In this document: piece by piece, positions 8,253 to 16,947 of the stretch
Numbering within the stretch: the first letter of the stretch is position 1
Layout: every line of letters begins with the position of its first letter
Assembly: GCA_023433505.1 (NCBI GenBank)
Contig: JAEZCO010000094.1
Coordinates: 1 to 64,000 of the forward strand
Direction: 5' to 3'
Source: Bacillota bacterium
GTDB lineage: Bacteria; Bacillota; Clostridia; Acetivibrionales; DTU013
DNA: 64,000 nt
Translations under genes and position numbers: made by a program
Notes under the pieces: generated by a model
The model's input: only the letters and a program-made list of their open reading frames with translations
What the model was told of the DNA's origin: nothing
Databases searched by the model: none

Positions 8253-9827
8253 ATGATATCATATAAAAAGCCATTATTCTTTCCTTTGCTCCTGGTGTTT
8301 TTAATTCTCCTGCTTCCTTGCGGCTGCAGCAATACACCCGAGAAAGCTGAGGAGGATTTCCTGAATATCACGGAGAAATCGACCGAGGATGTCAATAAGG
8401 ATCCTAAGCAGGTAAAACTGGGCTTTTACTTCCCCGGCACACAGCCAAAGGACTGGGAGACCGTGCGGAATGAAATTGAAAAGCAGATTTCCGGCACCGT
8501 CAATGCCAGCCTTGATTTCAAATGGCTGGAGTACAAAAGCTATATGCAAACCGTTCAGGCCCTGAGTGCATCCCAGGAACCCATTGACGCTTTTTGCTGT
8601 GCTAAGCCTCAGGAATACTACCCCGACTTCATAAAAATGGCCCGGGATGGACAGTTGAAGGATATAACAGACCTTTTTCCTCAAAACGCGCCTTCCCTGT
8701 ATAAAAAATATTCGCAGCAGGAGCTTGAGTATGCAAGTGTAAACGGCAGATTATATGCCATCCCATCCCTTGATCCTCATGCTTATGCTACCTACATTAT
8801 GGCAGATGATGCCATGCTCAAAAAATATGGAATTAACAATATCGCCACTTACGAGGAATATGAAGCATATCTCAAGGCTGTTAAAAAAGAGGATGAAAAG
8901 CTGATACCCGGAGTAATTTCCAACAGTATTCAAACACTGCAGCTTTTTTCGAGAGGTTCGGGATATGTGATTGCGGACGAAATGCAAAACCTGGTTTACA
9001 AGTGGGATGACGCCGGGATGACGCTTACCGCCTGGGAGAAAACACCTGAATTCAGGACCGCCGCCGGTTTTCTTATTTCCTGGTACAAAAACGGATACCT
9101 TGCGGCAAATGCAGATTTTACAAAGACTACTTCCTTTCTATATTACGGTATGCTGAGTCCTCCCCAGGAAGAAACAACAAAAATGACATTCTCCGACGGC
9201 ACCGGAGAGATCAAGGAGTCAAATCCTCTGCGCATGTTTTATTTGTATCCGGATAACACCGTACAGCGGGACAGCGCCATGGGCTCTTTCTATTTTAACG
9301 GTTCCTTTGTTTTCAATGCCAATTCCTCCAATACCGAAAGGGCCTTGATGTTTCTGGACTGGGTGCAGCAGAGCCGCAGCAATTACCTTTTAACCTGCTA
9401 TGGGATAGAAAACAAACATTATATCCTGCAAAACGACTATCCCGACTTGCCCAAAGGAATGGAGTATGAGGACAGAACCTACTACCAATGGGACGGAAGC
9501 TGGGCATTCAGTAATATAGACTATCTGTACGGAGAGACCGCTTTACCTGAAAGTGACGGAATGACCCCCAAGGAGTTCCTGGATAAGTATTCGCAGTATG
9601 CGCCTCACGGTGCGTTCTATCCGGACTATAAAACGCTTGGACCTGTTGCCGACCAAAGGGCAAAGGCTTTTAGTGCTTTTGAACGCCGGTTAGAACAAGG
9701 TCAAATAACCGATGTATCGGAAATTGACCGTTTTATTACAGAGCTGGATGAACTGGGCTCTGATAATTTGGTGACAGAAGCCCAAAAGCAATTAAATGAA
9801 TGGAATGCTCAAAGAGTGGGAAAGTAA
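8253..9827 (+). CDS. Extracellular solute-binding lipoprotein, orphan
   Basis: A 524-residue binding protein with a lipoprotein signal peptide (lipobox LPCG-C, Cys near residue 25). It has the family 1 sugar-binding protein layout seen in LplA/YtcQ-like proteins: KLGFYFPGTQPKDW strand near residue 55 and an NGRLYAIPSLDP motif near 165. It should be anchored outside the membrane and present a carbohydrate or oligopeptide to an ABC importer. No permease genes are adjacent, so it must use a distant transporter or act as a sensor partner. A consensus promoter precedes it and a 68-residue ORF follows by 48 bp. Confidence 0.88.
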   Translation: MISYKKPLFFPLLLVFLILLLPCGCSNTPEKAEEDFLNITEKSTEDVNKDPKQVKLGFYFPGTQPKDWETVRNEIEKQISGTVNASLDFKWLEYKSYMQTVQALSASQEPIDAFCCAKPQEYYPDFIKMARDGQLKDITDLFPQNAPSLYKKYSQQELEYASVNGRLYAIPSLDPHAYATYIMADDAMLKKYGINNIATYEEYEAYLKAVKKEDEKLIPGVISNSIQTLQLFSRGSGYVIADEMQNLVYKWDDAGMTLTAWEKTPEFRTAAGFLISWYKNGYLAANADFTKTTSFLYYGMLSPPQEETTKMTFSDGTGEIKESNPLRMFYLYPDNTVQRDSAMGSFYFNGSFVFNANSSNTERALMFLDWVQQSRSNYLLTCYGIENKHYILQNDYPDLPKGMEYEDRTYYQWDGSWAFSNIDYLYGETALPESDGMTPKEFLDKYSQYAPHGAFYPDYKTLGPVADQRAKAFSAFERRLEQGQITDVSEIDRFITELDELGSDNLVTEAQKQLNEWNAQRVGK

Positions 9828-9875
9828 AGAGTAGAAGCAATATTTTACGCAAGAATACAGGAGGGGTGCAAAAGG

Positions 9876-10082
9876 ATGGACAAGTTCTCTATTGTGGATA
9901 TCGGCGGATTTGCAAAAGATTTAGCCTATCTGGTGCGCGAGCTGAGGCAAAAAGGCCTTATTGCGGCTACAGAAAAGGACGTGGGCGGAGACACGGTTTA
10001 TCTGACCAATAATCTGTTTGCCGTGAAAAAGGTAATGAACGATTATGAAGGCCTGATGCTTGATATTCACAAGCCCAGATAA
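9876..10082 (+). CDS. Small protein of unknown function, 68 residues
   Basis: Strong ribosome site (GGAGGGG) ahead of an ATG, 48 bp after the solute-binding protein stop. The product is soluble, mixed alpha/beta in character and has a central charged stretch (VRELRQKGL). I do not recognise the family. The ribosome site and the operon-like position support translation. Confidence 0.65.
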   Translation: MDKFSIVDIGGFAKDLAYLVRELRQKGLIAATEKDVGGDTVYLTNNLFAVKKVMNDYEGLMLDIHKPR

Positions 10083-10277
10083 AGCCGGTATTTCCAGGAA
10101 ATAGAACTGCCTCGGAAGTTATGGTATAATATGGTAATTATTACTGTATGGCACTATATGACAAGCATGGATGAAATAAATCTACCGGTTAAGTTTTGAA
10201 AATGCAAAGCTGTCACAGCCGGCATTTTCATGGAAAGGGAGCGAATGTAATCGGTGCTTTTGAAGAGGTGTGTTTGA

Positions 10278-10421
10278 ATGAGAGAAAAAAGATTGAAAAA
10301 GTTTAAAAAAGAGAGGCATAAAAAACTCCGGAGGATTTTCTTGTTTTCCTTTGTAGTACCTGCTGTTCTAGCGCTGCTGGGATATCTGGTAGCGGCCGTA
10401 ATTATCCTGCCGGCCATGTGA
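10278..10421 (+). CDS. Small single-pass membrane protein, 47 residues
   Basis: ATG with GAGGTG eight bases upstream opens a 47-codon frame. The first 19 residues are very basic (MREKRLKKFKKERHKK...). They are followed by one hydrophobic segment of about 26 residues ending at the stop. This is a classic small inner-membrane protein with its N terminus inside the cell. Function unknown. Confidence 0.55.
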   Translation: MREKRLKKFKKERHKKLRRIFLFSFVVPAVLALLGYLVAAVIILPAM

Positions 10422-10564
10422 ACGGCTTATTTGTTCATATTGCATAAAAAATTCTCCACGGAGAAACAAAAAGTCGTTAAAAACTCATATTATAAAAAGG
10501 ACAAAGAACTTGTATAATAATAAATGAAAACATACATAAAGTTTTCCTCCTTTTTTAATATAGA

Positions 10565-10598
10565 ATAAAAGCCGGCTAGGTCGTAAGCCGGCTTTTAT
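10565..10598. terminator. Bidirectional intrinsic terminator
   Basis: ATAAAAGCCGGCT / AGCCGGCTTTTAT arms of 13 bp with an 8-nt loop, and A/T tracts on both sides. It ends the minus-strand GerMN gene and any plus-strand transcript from the small genes upstream. Confidence 0.85.
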
Positions 10599-10622
10599 TT
10601 TATTTGTTTTTATCCTTACCTC

Positions 10623-11651
10623 TTATTTCCCTATGATACCGGCATTCCTTGAAAACGGCTCGTCAAAAGCGACATGGATATATACTTCCCGTTTTTCACC
10701 CTCGATGAGAAATTGCACTTTTTTGACCGAACTCAATTCTGTCAACGAGTTTACAATGGAGTTCAATGTCATTGCTTCGCCGGCTGTACCTCCCGGGCTG
10801 TTATCAACGAATTCCTTTGAAAAGTCCAGCGTACATACTCCGTCCTTTGTCTCAACCGACAGCAGCCTGGCGCCTTCGGGTATTACAGCTTGCAAATCCT
10901 TGCTTTCCGGCCCTTTCATGAGCTCCAGAATAATTGCCTTTTCCAGGGAATCTCCCTGGTTGACAGCTGCTTCATGCTTTTCTGCCACTACCTTGTCTGC
11001 ATTGGAATTACCGAAGTACACGGTGAGAGTTTCCATTTCGCCTGAAACAGGTTCTCCGATATCATCCAATGCGGCCGGCTGCATATCCCCAAAAGCTTCT
11101 CCGCTGGGACCGATCAGCGCCTTCCCCTCTACCATGATTCTGACTTTATCTACTCCGGGAATCCCGGCAAGGGTATTGACGACGGAGGCCCGTGCCGTCA
11201 CTTCCGAGAGTCCTTCCGCATTTAAAAATTCCTTGGAAAAATCCACAATGGCAACTTTGTCTTTAATGTTAACGCCTCGGATTGCGGTGCCTTCCGGAAT
11301 CGTCTGTCTGAGCCCTTCAGTCCTGGGTCCCTCCAACAGGGCCGATATACATGCCCGAAGCACTGCTCCTCCCTGGACCTGGATTTCCCTGGTCTCTTTT
11401 TGGACAGAACTATTGTCCTCTGAGGCAAAATAAAGATTCACTTTCACTGCTTTTCCCTGTACCGCTTGTGTTTGCGTTTCGGTGTTTTCCGTCAGACCGG
11501 CTCCATTGCCGGTATCCTGTCCGGAGCTCTCACTGTTTGCCGACGTGGTTTCAGATGCAGTATCCTTTGGGTTTTCATTTTTCAAGAGACTGCAGCCTGT
11601 CATTAAGAATAAAACTGCAATAGCAAGCATTATACTTATGATTTTCCTCAT
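10623..11651 (-). CDS. Lipoprotein with two GerMN (spore germination) domains
   Basis: A 342-residue lipoprotein (signal peptide with lipobox LMTGC, Cys near residue 20). A Ser/Thr/Glu-rich linker is followed by two tandem GerMN domains, about residues 70-190 and 205-325. Each carries the same pattern: a VxxYF strand, a LLEGP or LMKGP segment, a PEGxxxxxV segment and a DFSKEF motif. In Bacillus the related GerM acts in sporulation and germination by bridging membrane complexes. The tandem layout matches GerM. It is monocistronic, with a terminator immediately downstream. Confidence 0.9.
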   Translation of the reverse strand: MRKIISIMLAIAVLFLMTGCSLLKNENPKDTASETTSANSESSGQDTGNGAGLTENTETQTQAVQGKAVKVNLYFASEDNSSVQKETREIQVQGGAVLRACISALLEGPRTEGLRQTIPEGTAIRGVNIKDKVAIVDFSKEFLNAEGLSEVTARASVVNTLAGIPGVDKVRIMVEGKALIGPSGEAFGDMQPAALDDIGEPVSGEMETLTVYFGNSNADKVVAEKHEAAVNQGDSLEKAIILELMKGPESKDLQAVIPEGARLLSVETKDGVCTLDFSKEFVDNSPGGTAGEAMTLNSIVNSLTELSSVKKVQFLIEGEKREVYIHVAFDEPFSRNAGIIGK

Positions 11652-11832
11652 ACTATATACCCCCTGGCATTAATTCATTCCAGGCCGCCGGCGCTATCTG
11701 CTTCGGCAGAATTTGTCCAACTGTGCCTACCATAATTATATGACACACCGGTCCGATTTAATGTTTCGAAGCAGGATTTTAATGGAATACTTCAATAAAA
11801 GCTCCATCCTATTACCGTATTTCGCCATAGCA

Positions 11833-12570
11833 CTAATTAACCGTGATAAAGTCCTTGATGCTGGCAAATCTGCTTTCTTTTATCCTGGGCACCTTCATTA
11901 TGTCCTCCGCCGTCTTGAAAAGCCCGTTGGTTTCCCTGTAGGAAATAATATCCTGCGCCGTTGCCGCGCCGATGCCGGGAAGGGTATCGAGTTCGCCGGC
12001 CGTTGCAGTATTTATATTTATTTTTGAACTTGAGGCGCTTGATTGCTGTGGCTCATTGACAACTGCCCCGCCGCTGTCTTTAACCAGTTTTACACCCGTT
12101 CCGGCTTCTCCTGCCTCTGCGGCATCCTGGGAGTTTTGCTGCAGCTCTTTTTTGGATTTGACATAAAGCATCAGGTTTTCGTCCAGCCTGTAGACAAGGT
12201 TGATGCCGGCCGGGTCGGCTTCTTTGCTTAAGCCTCCGGCAAGCTTCACCGCATCGTCGATGAGCTGGCCTTTTTCAATGGTCACAATTCCCGGCTTGTT
12301 TACGCATCCCACAACATAAATTTTTATTTCAGCCTTTTTTACTTCCCTCTGTATTTCCGTGTCCTCTTTTTCACTTACAGTTTCCGCAGCGGCTGTGGCC
12401 TCCGTCTCAACAACGGCGTTTTTACCACCTTCGGAATCAATGATGATGTCGCGGTCGCTTTTTATGATAAGATATCCGCCCAGACCGGCAAGAAAAACCA
12501 ATACCGTCACGATCACCGCGATCACTTCTTTTTTGAGTTGGAGTTGAACCCCAAAAATATTGATATCCAT
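11833..12570 (-). CDS. comEA: ComEA-like DNA-binding protein
   Basis: 245 residues. One N-terminal membrane anchor (about 15-36) is followed by a linker, an SLBB domain (KIYVVGCVNKPGIV..., about 88-150), a low-complexity linker, and a C-terminal helix-hairpin-helix domain. The last starts ININTATAGELDTLPGIG and ends in KDFITVN. This is the ComEA order: the protein sits on the outer face of the membrane and binds incoming double-stranded DNA during competence. No comEC or comEB lies nearby. GGAGGT precedes the ATG. A secreted repair or adhesion role is possible. Confidence 0.88.
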   Translation of the reverse strand: MDINIFGVQLQLKKEVIAVIVTVLVFLAGLGGYLIIKSDRDIIIDSEGGKNAVVETEATAAAETVSEKEDTEIQREVKKAEIKIYVVGCVNKPGIVTIEKGQLIDDAVKLAGGLSKEADPAGINLVYRLDENLMLYVKSKKELQQNSQDAAEAGEAGTGVKLVKDSGGAVVNEPQQSSASSSKININTATAGELDTLPGIGAATAQDIISYRETNGLFKTAEDIMKVPRIKESRFASIKDFITVN

Positions 12571-12717
12571 TTTACCTCCATTTTTATGTTTTATTCTATA
12601 TTAATCTCAAATTTTCCTTTTTTTTCTAAAAATATTTTTTATTTTTCATTACCATTTTTAAGCTTTTTTTGGTATACTTTTAATACTAAAGCGGCAGCTT
12701 ACGATCCGGAGGCACAA

Positions 12718-13998
12718 ATGAAGAAACCCGTATACATACTGGTGATTTTAATCCTATTCCTTTCCTGCTTTTGCACGGTTATGGCTGAAGCACCTTCAAT
12801 CCCTGAGGGCTCCAGCATTCTTATCGATTCCAAAACGGGACAGGTTCTTTATGAACAAAATTCCGATGCCAAAGGCCTATTCCCCGCAAGTACGACAAAG
12901 ATCATGACGGCTGCCCTTGCTCTGGAAAAGGGCCATCTGGATACAATGATGACCGCCAGCCAGGAAGCCATATATGATATCGGCAAGGACGGGAGCAATA
13001 TAGGCATTATGGCCGGAGAACAGATGTCCCTGGAAAATCTTCTTCAAGCCCTGCTTATTAGCTCAGCCAATGAGACTGCAAATATAATTGCGGAGAATAT
13101 TTGCGCCACCCGGCAGGAATTTGTGGATTTAATGAATCAGAAAGCAAAGGAGCTGGGAGCAAACGACACCCACTTTGTTAATCCCTGCGGAGCCCACGAT
13201 GCCGATCATTACACCACTGCGGCAGATCTTGCAAAAATAGCGCGCTATGCAATGACCTTTCCCAAATTCAGGGAGATCGTGCAAGAAATCAACTACCAGC
13301 TTCCTCCAACCAACAAGCATGAGGAATGGCCGGTGCTTGGCACCACCAACAAGCTTATGCAGTATGACAAAAGCGAGAACTATAAGATCATCGGAGTAAA
13401 AACCGGCTATACGGGGCCTGCAGGCCATAACCTGGTATCCGCGGCAGTAAATCCCGGGGGCATGGAGCTGATGGCGGTAGTGATGAACATAAAAAATCCG
13501 GGCTCCCAGACGAATGTCAGAAATTATTCCAAGGAGCTGCTGGATTATGGTTTTGACAACTTCTCTCTCGTGACCCTGCAGTCGGATTCACAAGTTTTCC
13601 GGAGCGTGCCGGTGGAGGAAGCGGTGGATGACGAACCTCTGGCACTTCTGACAAAAGGAGAGGTCAGTTATGTATTGCCAAATGACACGACAAAAAGGGA
13701 TGTCAAGGAAATCGTCCGGATCAGGGATAAGATTACAGCTCCCGTAAACAAGGGTGATCTGCTTGGCTCTGTCGAATATCAGGTCAAGGGCAATGCCATA
13801 GGTAAAGTGGACCTGGTAGCAGCCCGTTCAGTGGAAATGAAGCCCCAGGCAAAGCTAGTGAACAACTTTGAGAGCATTTTACACAACAGGCTCTTTCAAA
13901 ACGCCCTTACGGCCGCAGTCATTTTAATCGTAGCCTTTCTATTGCTTCGGCTGATTTTACGGACAGTGTCAAGAAGGGTCAGGTACAAAAGAAGATAA
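12718..13998 (+). CDS. dacF: D-alanyl-D-alanine carboxypeptidase (DacF/PBP5 family)
   Basis: Removes the terminal D-Ala from peptidoglycan pentapeptides. Start ATG at 12718 is fixed by GGAGG upstream, giving 426 residues; the longer open frame before it is not coding. The signal peptide has a hydrophobic core near residues 6-22. The three penicillin-binding motifs are present: SxxK as ASTTKIM (near 60), SxN as SSANET (near 120), and KTG as KTGYTG (near 230). A PBP5-type C-terminal domain and a final membrane anchor with a basic tail follow. DacF proteins often act in spore cortex formation. GerMN nearby fits but does not prove that. Confidence 0.92.
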   Translation: MKKPVYILVILILFLSCFCTVMAEAPSIPEGSSILIDSKTGQVLYEQNSDAKGLFPASTTKIMTAALALEKGHLDTMMTASQEAIYDIGKDGSNIGIMAGEQMSLENLLQALLISSANETANIIAENICATRQEFVDLMNQKAKELGANDTHFVNPCGAHDADHYTTAADLAKIARYAMTFPKFREIVQEINYQLPPTNKHEEWPVLGTTNKLMQYDKSENYKIIGVKTGYTGPAGHNLVSAAVNPGGMELMAVVMNIKNPGSQTNVRNYSKELLDYGFDNFSLVTLQSDSQVFRSVPVEEAVDDEPLALLTKGEVSYVLPNDTTKRDVKEIVRIRDKITAPVNKGDLLGSVEYQVKGNAIGKVDLVAARSVEMKPQAKLVNNFESILHNRLFQNALTAAVILIVAFLLLRLILRTVSRRVRYKRR

Positions 13999-14026
13999 TC
14001 CGGCGCAATCCGCAAATTTACGTCAT

Positions 14027-14055
14027 TTGCGCTTCTGATCCGAATATTATATAAT
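14027..14055 (+). promoter_or_regulatory. Possible SigA-type promoter
   Basis: TTGCGC (14027-14032), 17-bp spacer, TATAAT (14050-14055), 33 bp before the acyl-CoA synthetase-like gene. The -35 box is weak. Confidence 0.45.
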
Positions 14056-14088
14056 GATAATAAAAGAGGATCGGAAGGAGTTTTATTC

Positions 14089-15807
14089 ATGGCAGCGACC
14101 CCTGTTTACCCCGTACGACCCGTCACAGACCTGAAAGATATGCTGACGCAGAGCAGCAAGCTTTTTGCACGGAAGGATGCCTTCTGGATAAAAGCCGGCA
14201 GCGAAAGCTATAAAGGCATAAGGTACAGCGATTTAAAAAATGATGTAGACGCACTGGGTACGGCTTTTCTGAGCCTCGGCCTGAAAGGTGCGTTTATTGC
14301 TGTTATCGGCGAAAACCGTTATGAATGGTGCCTGACTTATTTATCCGCCGTATGCGGTACCGGCACCGTCGTCCCTCTGGACAAGGAATTGCCTGCCATA
14401 GAAATTGAAAATCTTTTGAAGCGCTCCGGCGCAAAGGCCGTGATATTCTCCGGCAAGCATGAAAAGGAGATGCGCCAGATTGCGGCCTCCCTTTCAACGG
14501 CAGAGTACTTTATTAATATGGACGCCACGGAGGACGACCAGGGTTTTCTTTCTTTCAGCAGGCTGCTGGATAAAGGTAGGAAGCTCCTTCAGGACGGAGA
14601 CCGTTCATTCACGGATGTTGAAATAAATCCCGAGGAATTGGGCATTCTGCTCTTTACCTCCGGCACTACCGATCTGGCTAAAGGGGTTATGCTTTCGCAC
14701 AGGAATATCTGCTGGGATATAATGGCTGTTAGCTCCATTATTTATATAGACCCCGAGGATACCATCCTATCCATACTACCCCTGCACCACACCTATGAAT
14801 GTACCTGCGGTTTCCTGCTGATGATTTACAGCGGGTGCAGAATCTCCTTCAACGAAGGCCTTAAGCATATTGCCAAGAACCTTAAGGAGACCAGTCCCAC
14901 TCTGCTGCTGGCTGTCCCTCTTATCCTGGAGGGCATGTACAAAAAAATCTGGGAACAGGCCGCAAAGAAAAAAGGCATGACCACAAAACTAAAAATCGCC
15001 CTCTTTGTCAGCGGCGTTTTATATGATACCTTCAAGATCGACATCCGGAGAAAGCTTTTTCGTCAGGTCCACCAAAATATCGGCGGGAAAATACATCTTG
15101 TCATCTCCGGGGCCGCCGCCATCGATCCCAAGGTTTCAAAGGGGTTCCGCGCTCTTGGCATACACGTGCTGCAAGGCTATGGCCTCACAGAATGCTCACC
15201 CATCGTCACGGGAAACATGGAGAAGAATTTCCGGGATGATTCCATCGGCTTGCTGCTGCCGGGAATGGAGGCAAGGATTGACAGCCCCAATGCCGACGGC
15301 ATAGGCGAGCTGGTGGTAAAAGGGGGGAACGTAATGCTGGGTTATTTCGGCAATCCCCTTGCAACCGAAAAAGTCCTGAAGGATGGCTGGTTCTACACCG
15401 GTGACCTTTGCAGAATGGACGCATCCGGCTTCTACTATATCACCGGCAGAAAAAAGAACGTAATCGTGACCAAAAACGGCAAAAACATCTATCCGGAAGA
15501 AGTGGAAGCCTATTTGAACAAAAGTGATTTTATCCAGGAATCCCTGGTTTGGGGCAAGCTCGATGACGAAGCGGGTGAGATTTTTGTCCATGCGCAGATT
15601 GTGCCTGCCCTGGACATTCTCCGTGAAAAGCTGGGCAAACAGGATCTTTCCCAGGAGGATTTATCCAGGGCCATCGACAGTGAAATAAAAGCAGTGAACA
15701 GAAATATGCCGCTGTATAAAAGAATCAGCGGGTTTACCATCCGTGAGGAAGAGTTTGCAAAGACCTCTACCAAAAAGATAAAACGGTATGTTGAGAAAAT
15801 CGGTTGA
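14089..15807 (+). CDS. AMP-forming long-chain acyl-CoA synthetase-like enzyme
   Basis: A 572-residue member of the adenylate-forming superfamily that activates a carboxylic acid through an acyl-AMP. Motifs include the P-loop LLFTSGTTDLAKGV (near residue 187), GYGLTEC (near 364), and WFYTGDL and GRKKNVIV at the hinge. The catalytic Lys lies in TSTKKIKRY near the C terminus. The ATP motif has Asp (GTTDLAKG) where many enzymes have Gly or Glu. The overall shape resembles FadD/FACS enzymes rather than peptide synthetase modules. The acid substrate cannot be read from the sequence. GGAAGGAG precedes the ATG. It is single and convergent with the SIMPL gene. Confidence 0.88.
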   Translation: MAATPVYPVRPVTDLKDMLTQSSKLFARKDAFWIKAGSESYKGIRYSDLKNDVDALGTAFLSLGLKGAFIAVIGENRYEWCLTYLSAVCGTGTVVPLDKELPAIEIENLLKRSGAKAVIFSGKHEKEMRQIAASLSTAEYFINMDATEDDQGFLSFSRLLDKGRKLLQDGDRSFTDVEINPEELGILLFTSGTTDLAKGVMLSHRNICWDIMAVSSIIYIDPEDTILSILPLHHTYECTCGFLLMIYSGCRISFNEGLKHIAKNLKETSPTLLLAVPLILEGMYKKIWEQAAKKKGMTTKLKIALFVSGVLYDTFKIDIRRKLFRQVHQNIGGKIHLVISGAAAIDPKVSKGFRALGIHVLQGYGLTECSPIVTGNMEKNFRDDSIGLLLPGMEARIDSPNADGIGELVVKGGNVMLGYFGNPLATEKVLKDGWFYTGDLCRMDASGFYYITGRKKNVIVTKNGKNIYPEEVEAYLNKSDFIQESLVWGKLDDEAGEIFVHAQIVPALDILREKLGKQDLSQEDLSRAIDSEIKAVNRNMPLYKRISGFTIREEEFAKTSTKKIKRYVEKIG

Positions 15808-15918
15808 CGGGAGCTTAAAGGGTTGGCCTTTCCGCATACCGAAGGACCATTCACCCGATGAAAACGGCCTAGGTAAAATACGGACAATGCCATAAATTAT
15901 GATAGTCTACGGATGCTT

Positions 15919-15943
15919 TAAGGGCGGCCAGTGGCCGCCCTTA
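15919..15943. repeat. Short GC-rich palindrome between convergent genes
   Basis: TAAGGGCGGCC / GGCCGCCCTTA, 11-bp arms around a 3-nt loop. Similar short palindromes occur at 4061-4077 and 16809-16829, with a looser one at 26714-26733. They form a small dispersed family and may help terminate the two convergent transcripts here. Confidence 0.6.
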
Positions 15944-15980
15944 CGAAATCGAGTTTGTTCCTTGCATGGGTATGAAGCTC

Positions 15981-16724
15981 TTACTTGGCGGTAAAGGTGC
16001 AATTCACCACCGACATGATTTCCTTTTCAATGGAAGTGGTATCATTGATTCCATAGTCTGCAACTTCGTTTGAATTGATGGGGGTTATCTGGAAAACTCC
16101 CATTTTTGCCGTCTTTAAGGTCCCAAGGGTAGTCCCGGCATTCTCTGCAATCTTCTGCGCTCTGTTTCTGGCGTCCTTTGTCGCAAGGGCCAGCATATCA
16201 ATTTTAAGATCGGCGATCTTTGTATAAAAATACATGGGCGGCATGGACTGGAACTGTACGCCGTCCTGAATCAGCTTGGTGGACTCCCTGGAAATTTTCG
16301 TGATCCTCTCGATGTCATTGGAACGAAGGTCAATCTCCTGATAAAGCCTGTAACTCTCAACATTGCTGGTGGACATATAGCCGCTGGGAAGTAAGACGTA
16401 ATTCACCTGGGTATTGACAGAGGACACCGTATAATCGCTTTCGGTAATCCCTTCACGGCTTAGATAGACCTTTACCTTTTCCAGATCCGCCTGAAGCTTG
16501 GTATAGGCATCGGACAAATTGGCCGATTGCCTGCTGAAAGATCCCTTCCATGTGACATAGTCGGATTTTATCTGCTTCTTTGCAGACCCTGTTACCGTAA
16601 TAATGTTGGCCTGGGTTCTTGTCTTAATGAAACCGTAGGTAACCACGGAAGCTGAAGCAAAGAGCCCAATGGCACAAAGCAATGCTGCAACCCAAACATA
16701 CCTGGTTTTTATCTGCTCACTCAT
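15981..16724 (-). CDS. SIMPL domain protein, membrane-anchored
   Basis: 247 residues from ATG at 16724. One N-terminal membrane segment (about 10-30) is followed by an extracytoplasmic SIMPL (DUF541) domain. This begins ANIITVTGSAKKQIKSD and includes the VSSVNTQVNY and LATKDARNRAQKIAENAGTTLG segments typical of the family. SIMPL proteins such as E. coli YggE have been linked to oxidative stress, and BP26 forms rings, but the biochemical role is unclear. It lies downstream of leuS on the same strand after a dispersed palindromic element. Confidence 0.85.
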   Translation of the reverse strand: MSEQIKTRYVWVAALLCAIGLFASASVVTYGFIKTRTQANIITVTGSAKKQIKSDYVTWKGSFSRQSANLSDAYTKLQADLEKVKVYLSREGITESDYTVSSVNTQVNYVLLPSGYMSTSNVESYRLYQEIDLRSNDIERITKISRESTKLIQDGVQFQSMPPMYFYTKIADLKIDMLALATKDARNRAQKIAENAGTTLGTLKTAKMGVFQITPINSNEVADYGINDTTSIEKEIMSVVNCTFTAK

Positions 16725-16829
16725 TTCAACCTGCCCCCCCTTTAAATCAGTCATATATCCATTATATCTTATTTCAAGGAAGATTTACATATGAACAGTG
16801 AAAAAAATAGGGACGACATTGTCGCCCCC

Positions 16830-16937
16830 GGTAAGTACTGGTGCAAATATAACTTCCCGTATAGATTTCTGAAAACGCAGTCTTGGAGCGCCGGCATTTT
16901 CAGAAAAACGGGAAGTAATATTTGCAGTACTCCTAAG
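16830..16937. repeat. Palindromic dispersed element, copy 1 (108 bp)
   Basis: Outer ends read GGTAAGTAC... and ...GTACTCCTAAG. The inner arms ACTTCCCGT...TTTCTGAAAA and TTTTCAGAAA...ACGGGAAGT can pair as a long hairpin. It lies 11 bp after the leuS stop, in the same orientation as copy 3. The length is a multiple of three. It may also act as a 3' structure for leuS mRNA. Confidence 0.85.
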
Positions 16938-16947
16938 CATTTTAAAA

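Noticed and set aside
10194..10235. Hairpin TGAAAATGC...GCATTTTCA as a fourth copy of the palindromic element
   Set aside because: Only the inner arm is similar; the TTCCCGT arms and the TTAGGAGTACTG ends are missing, so it may be chance or a very decayed copy.
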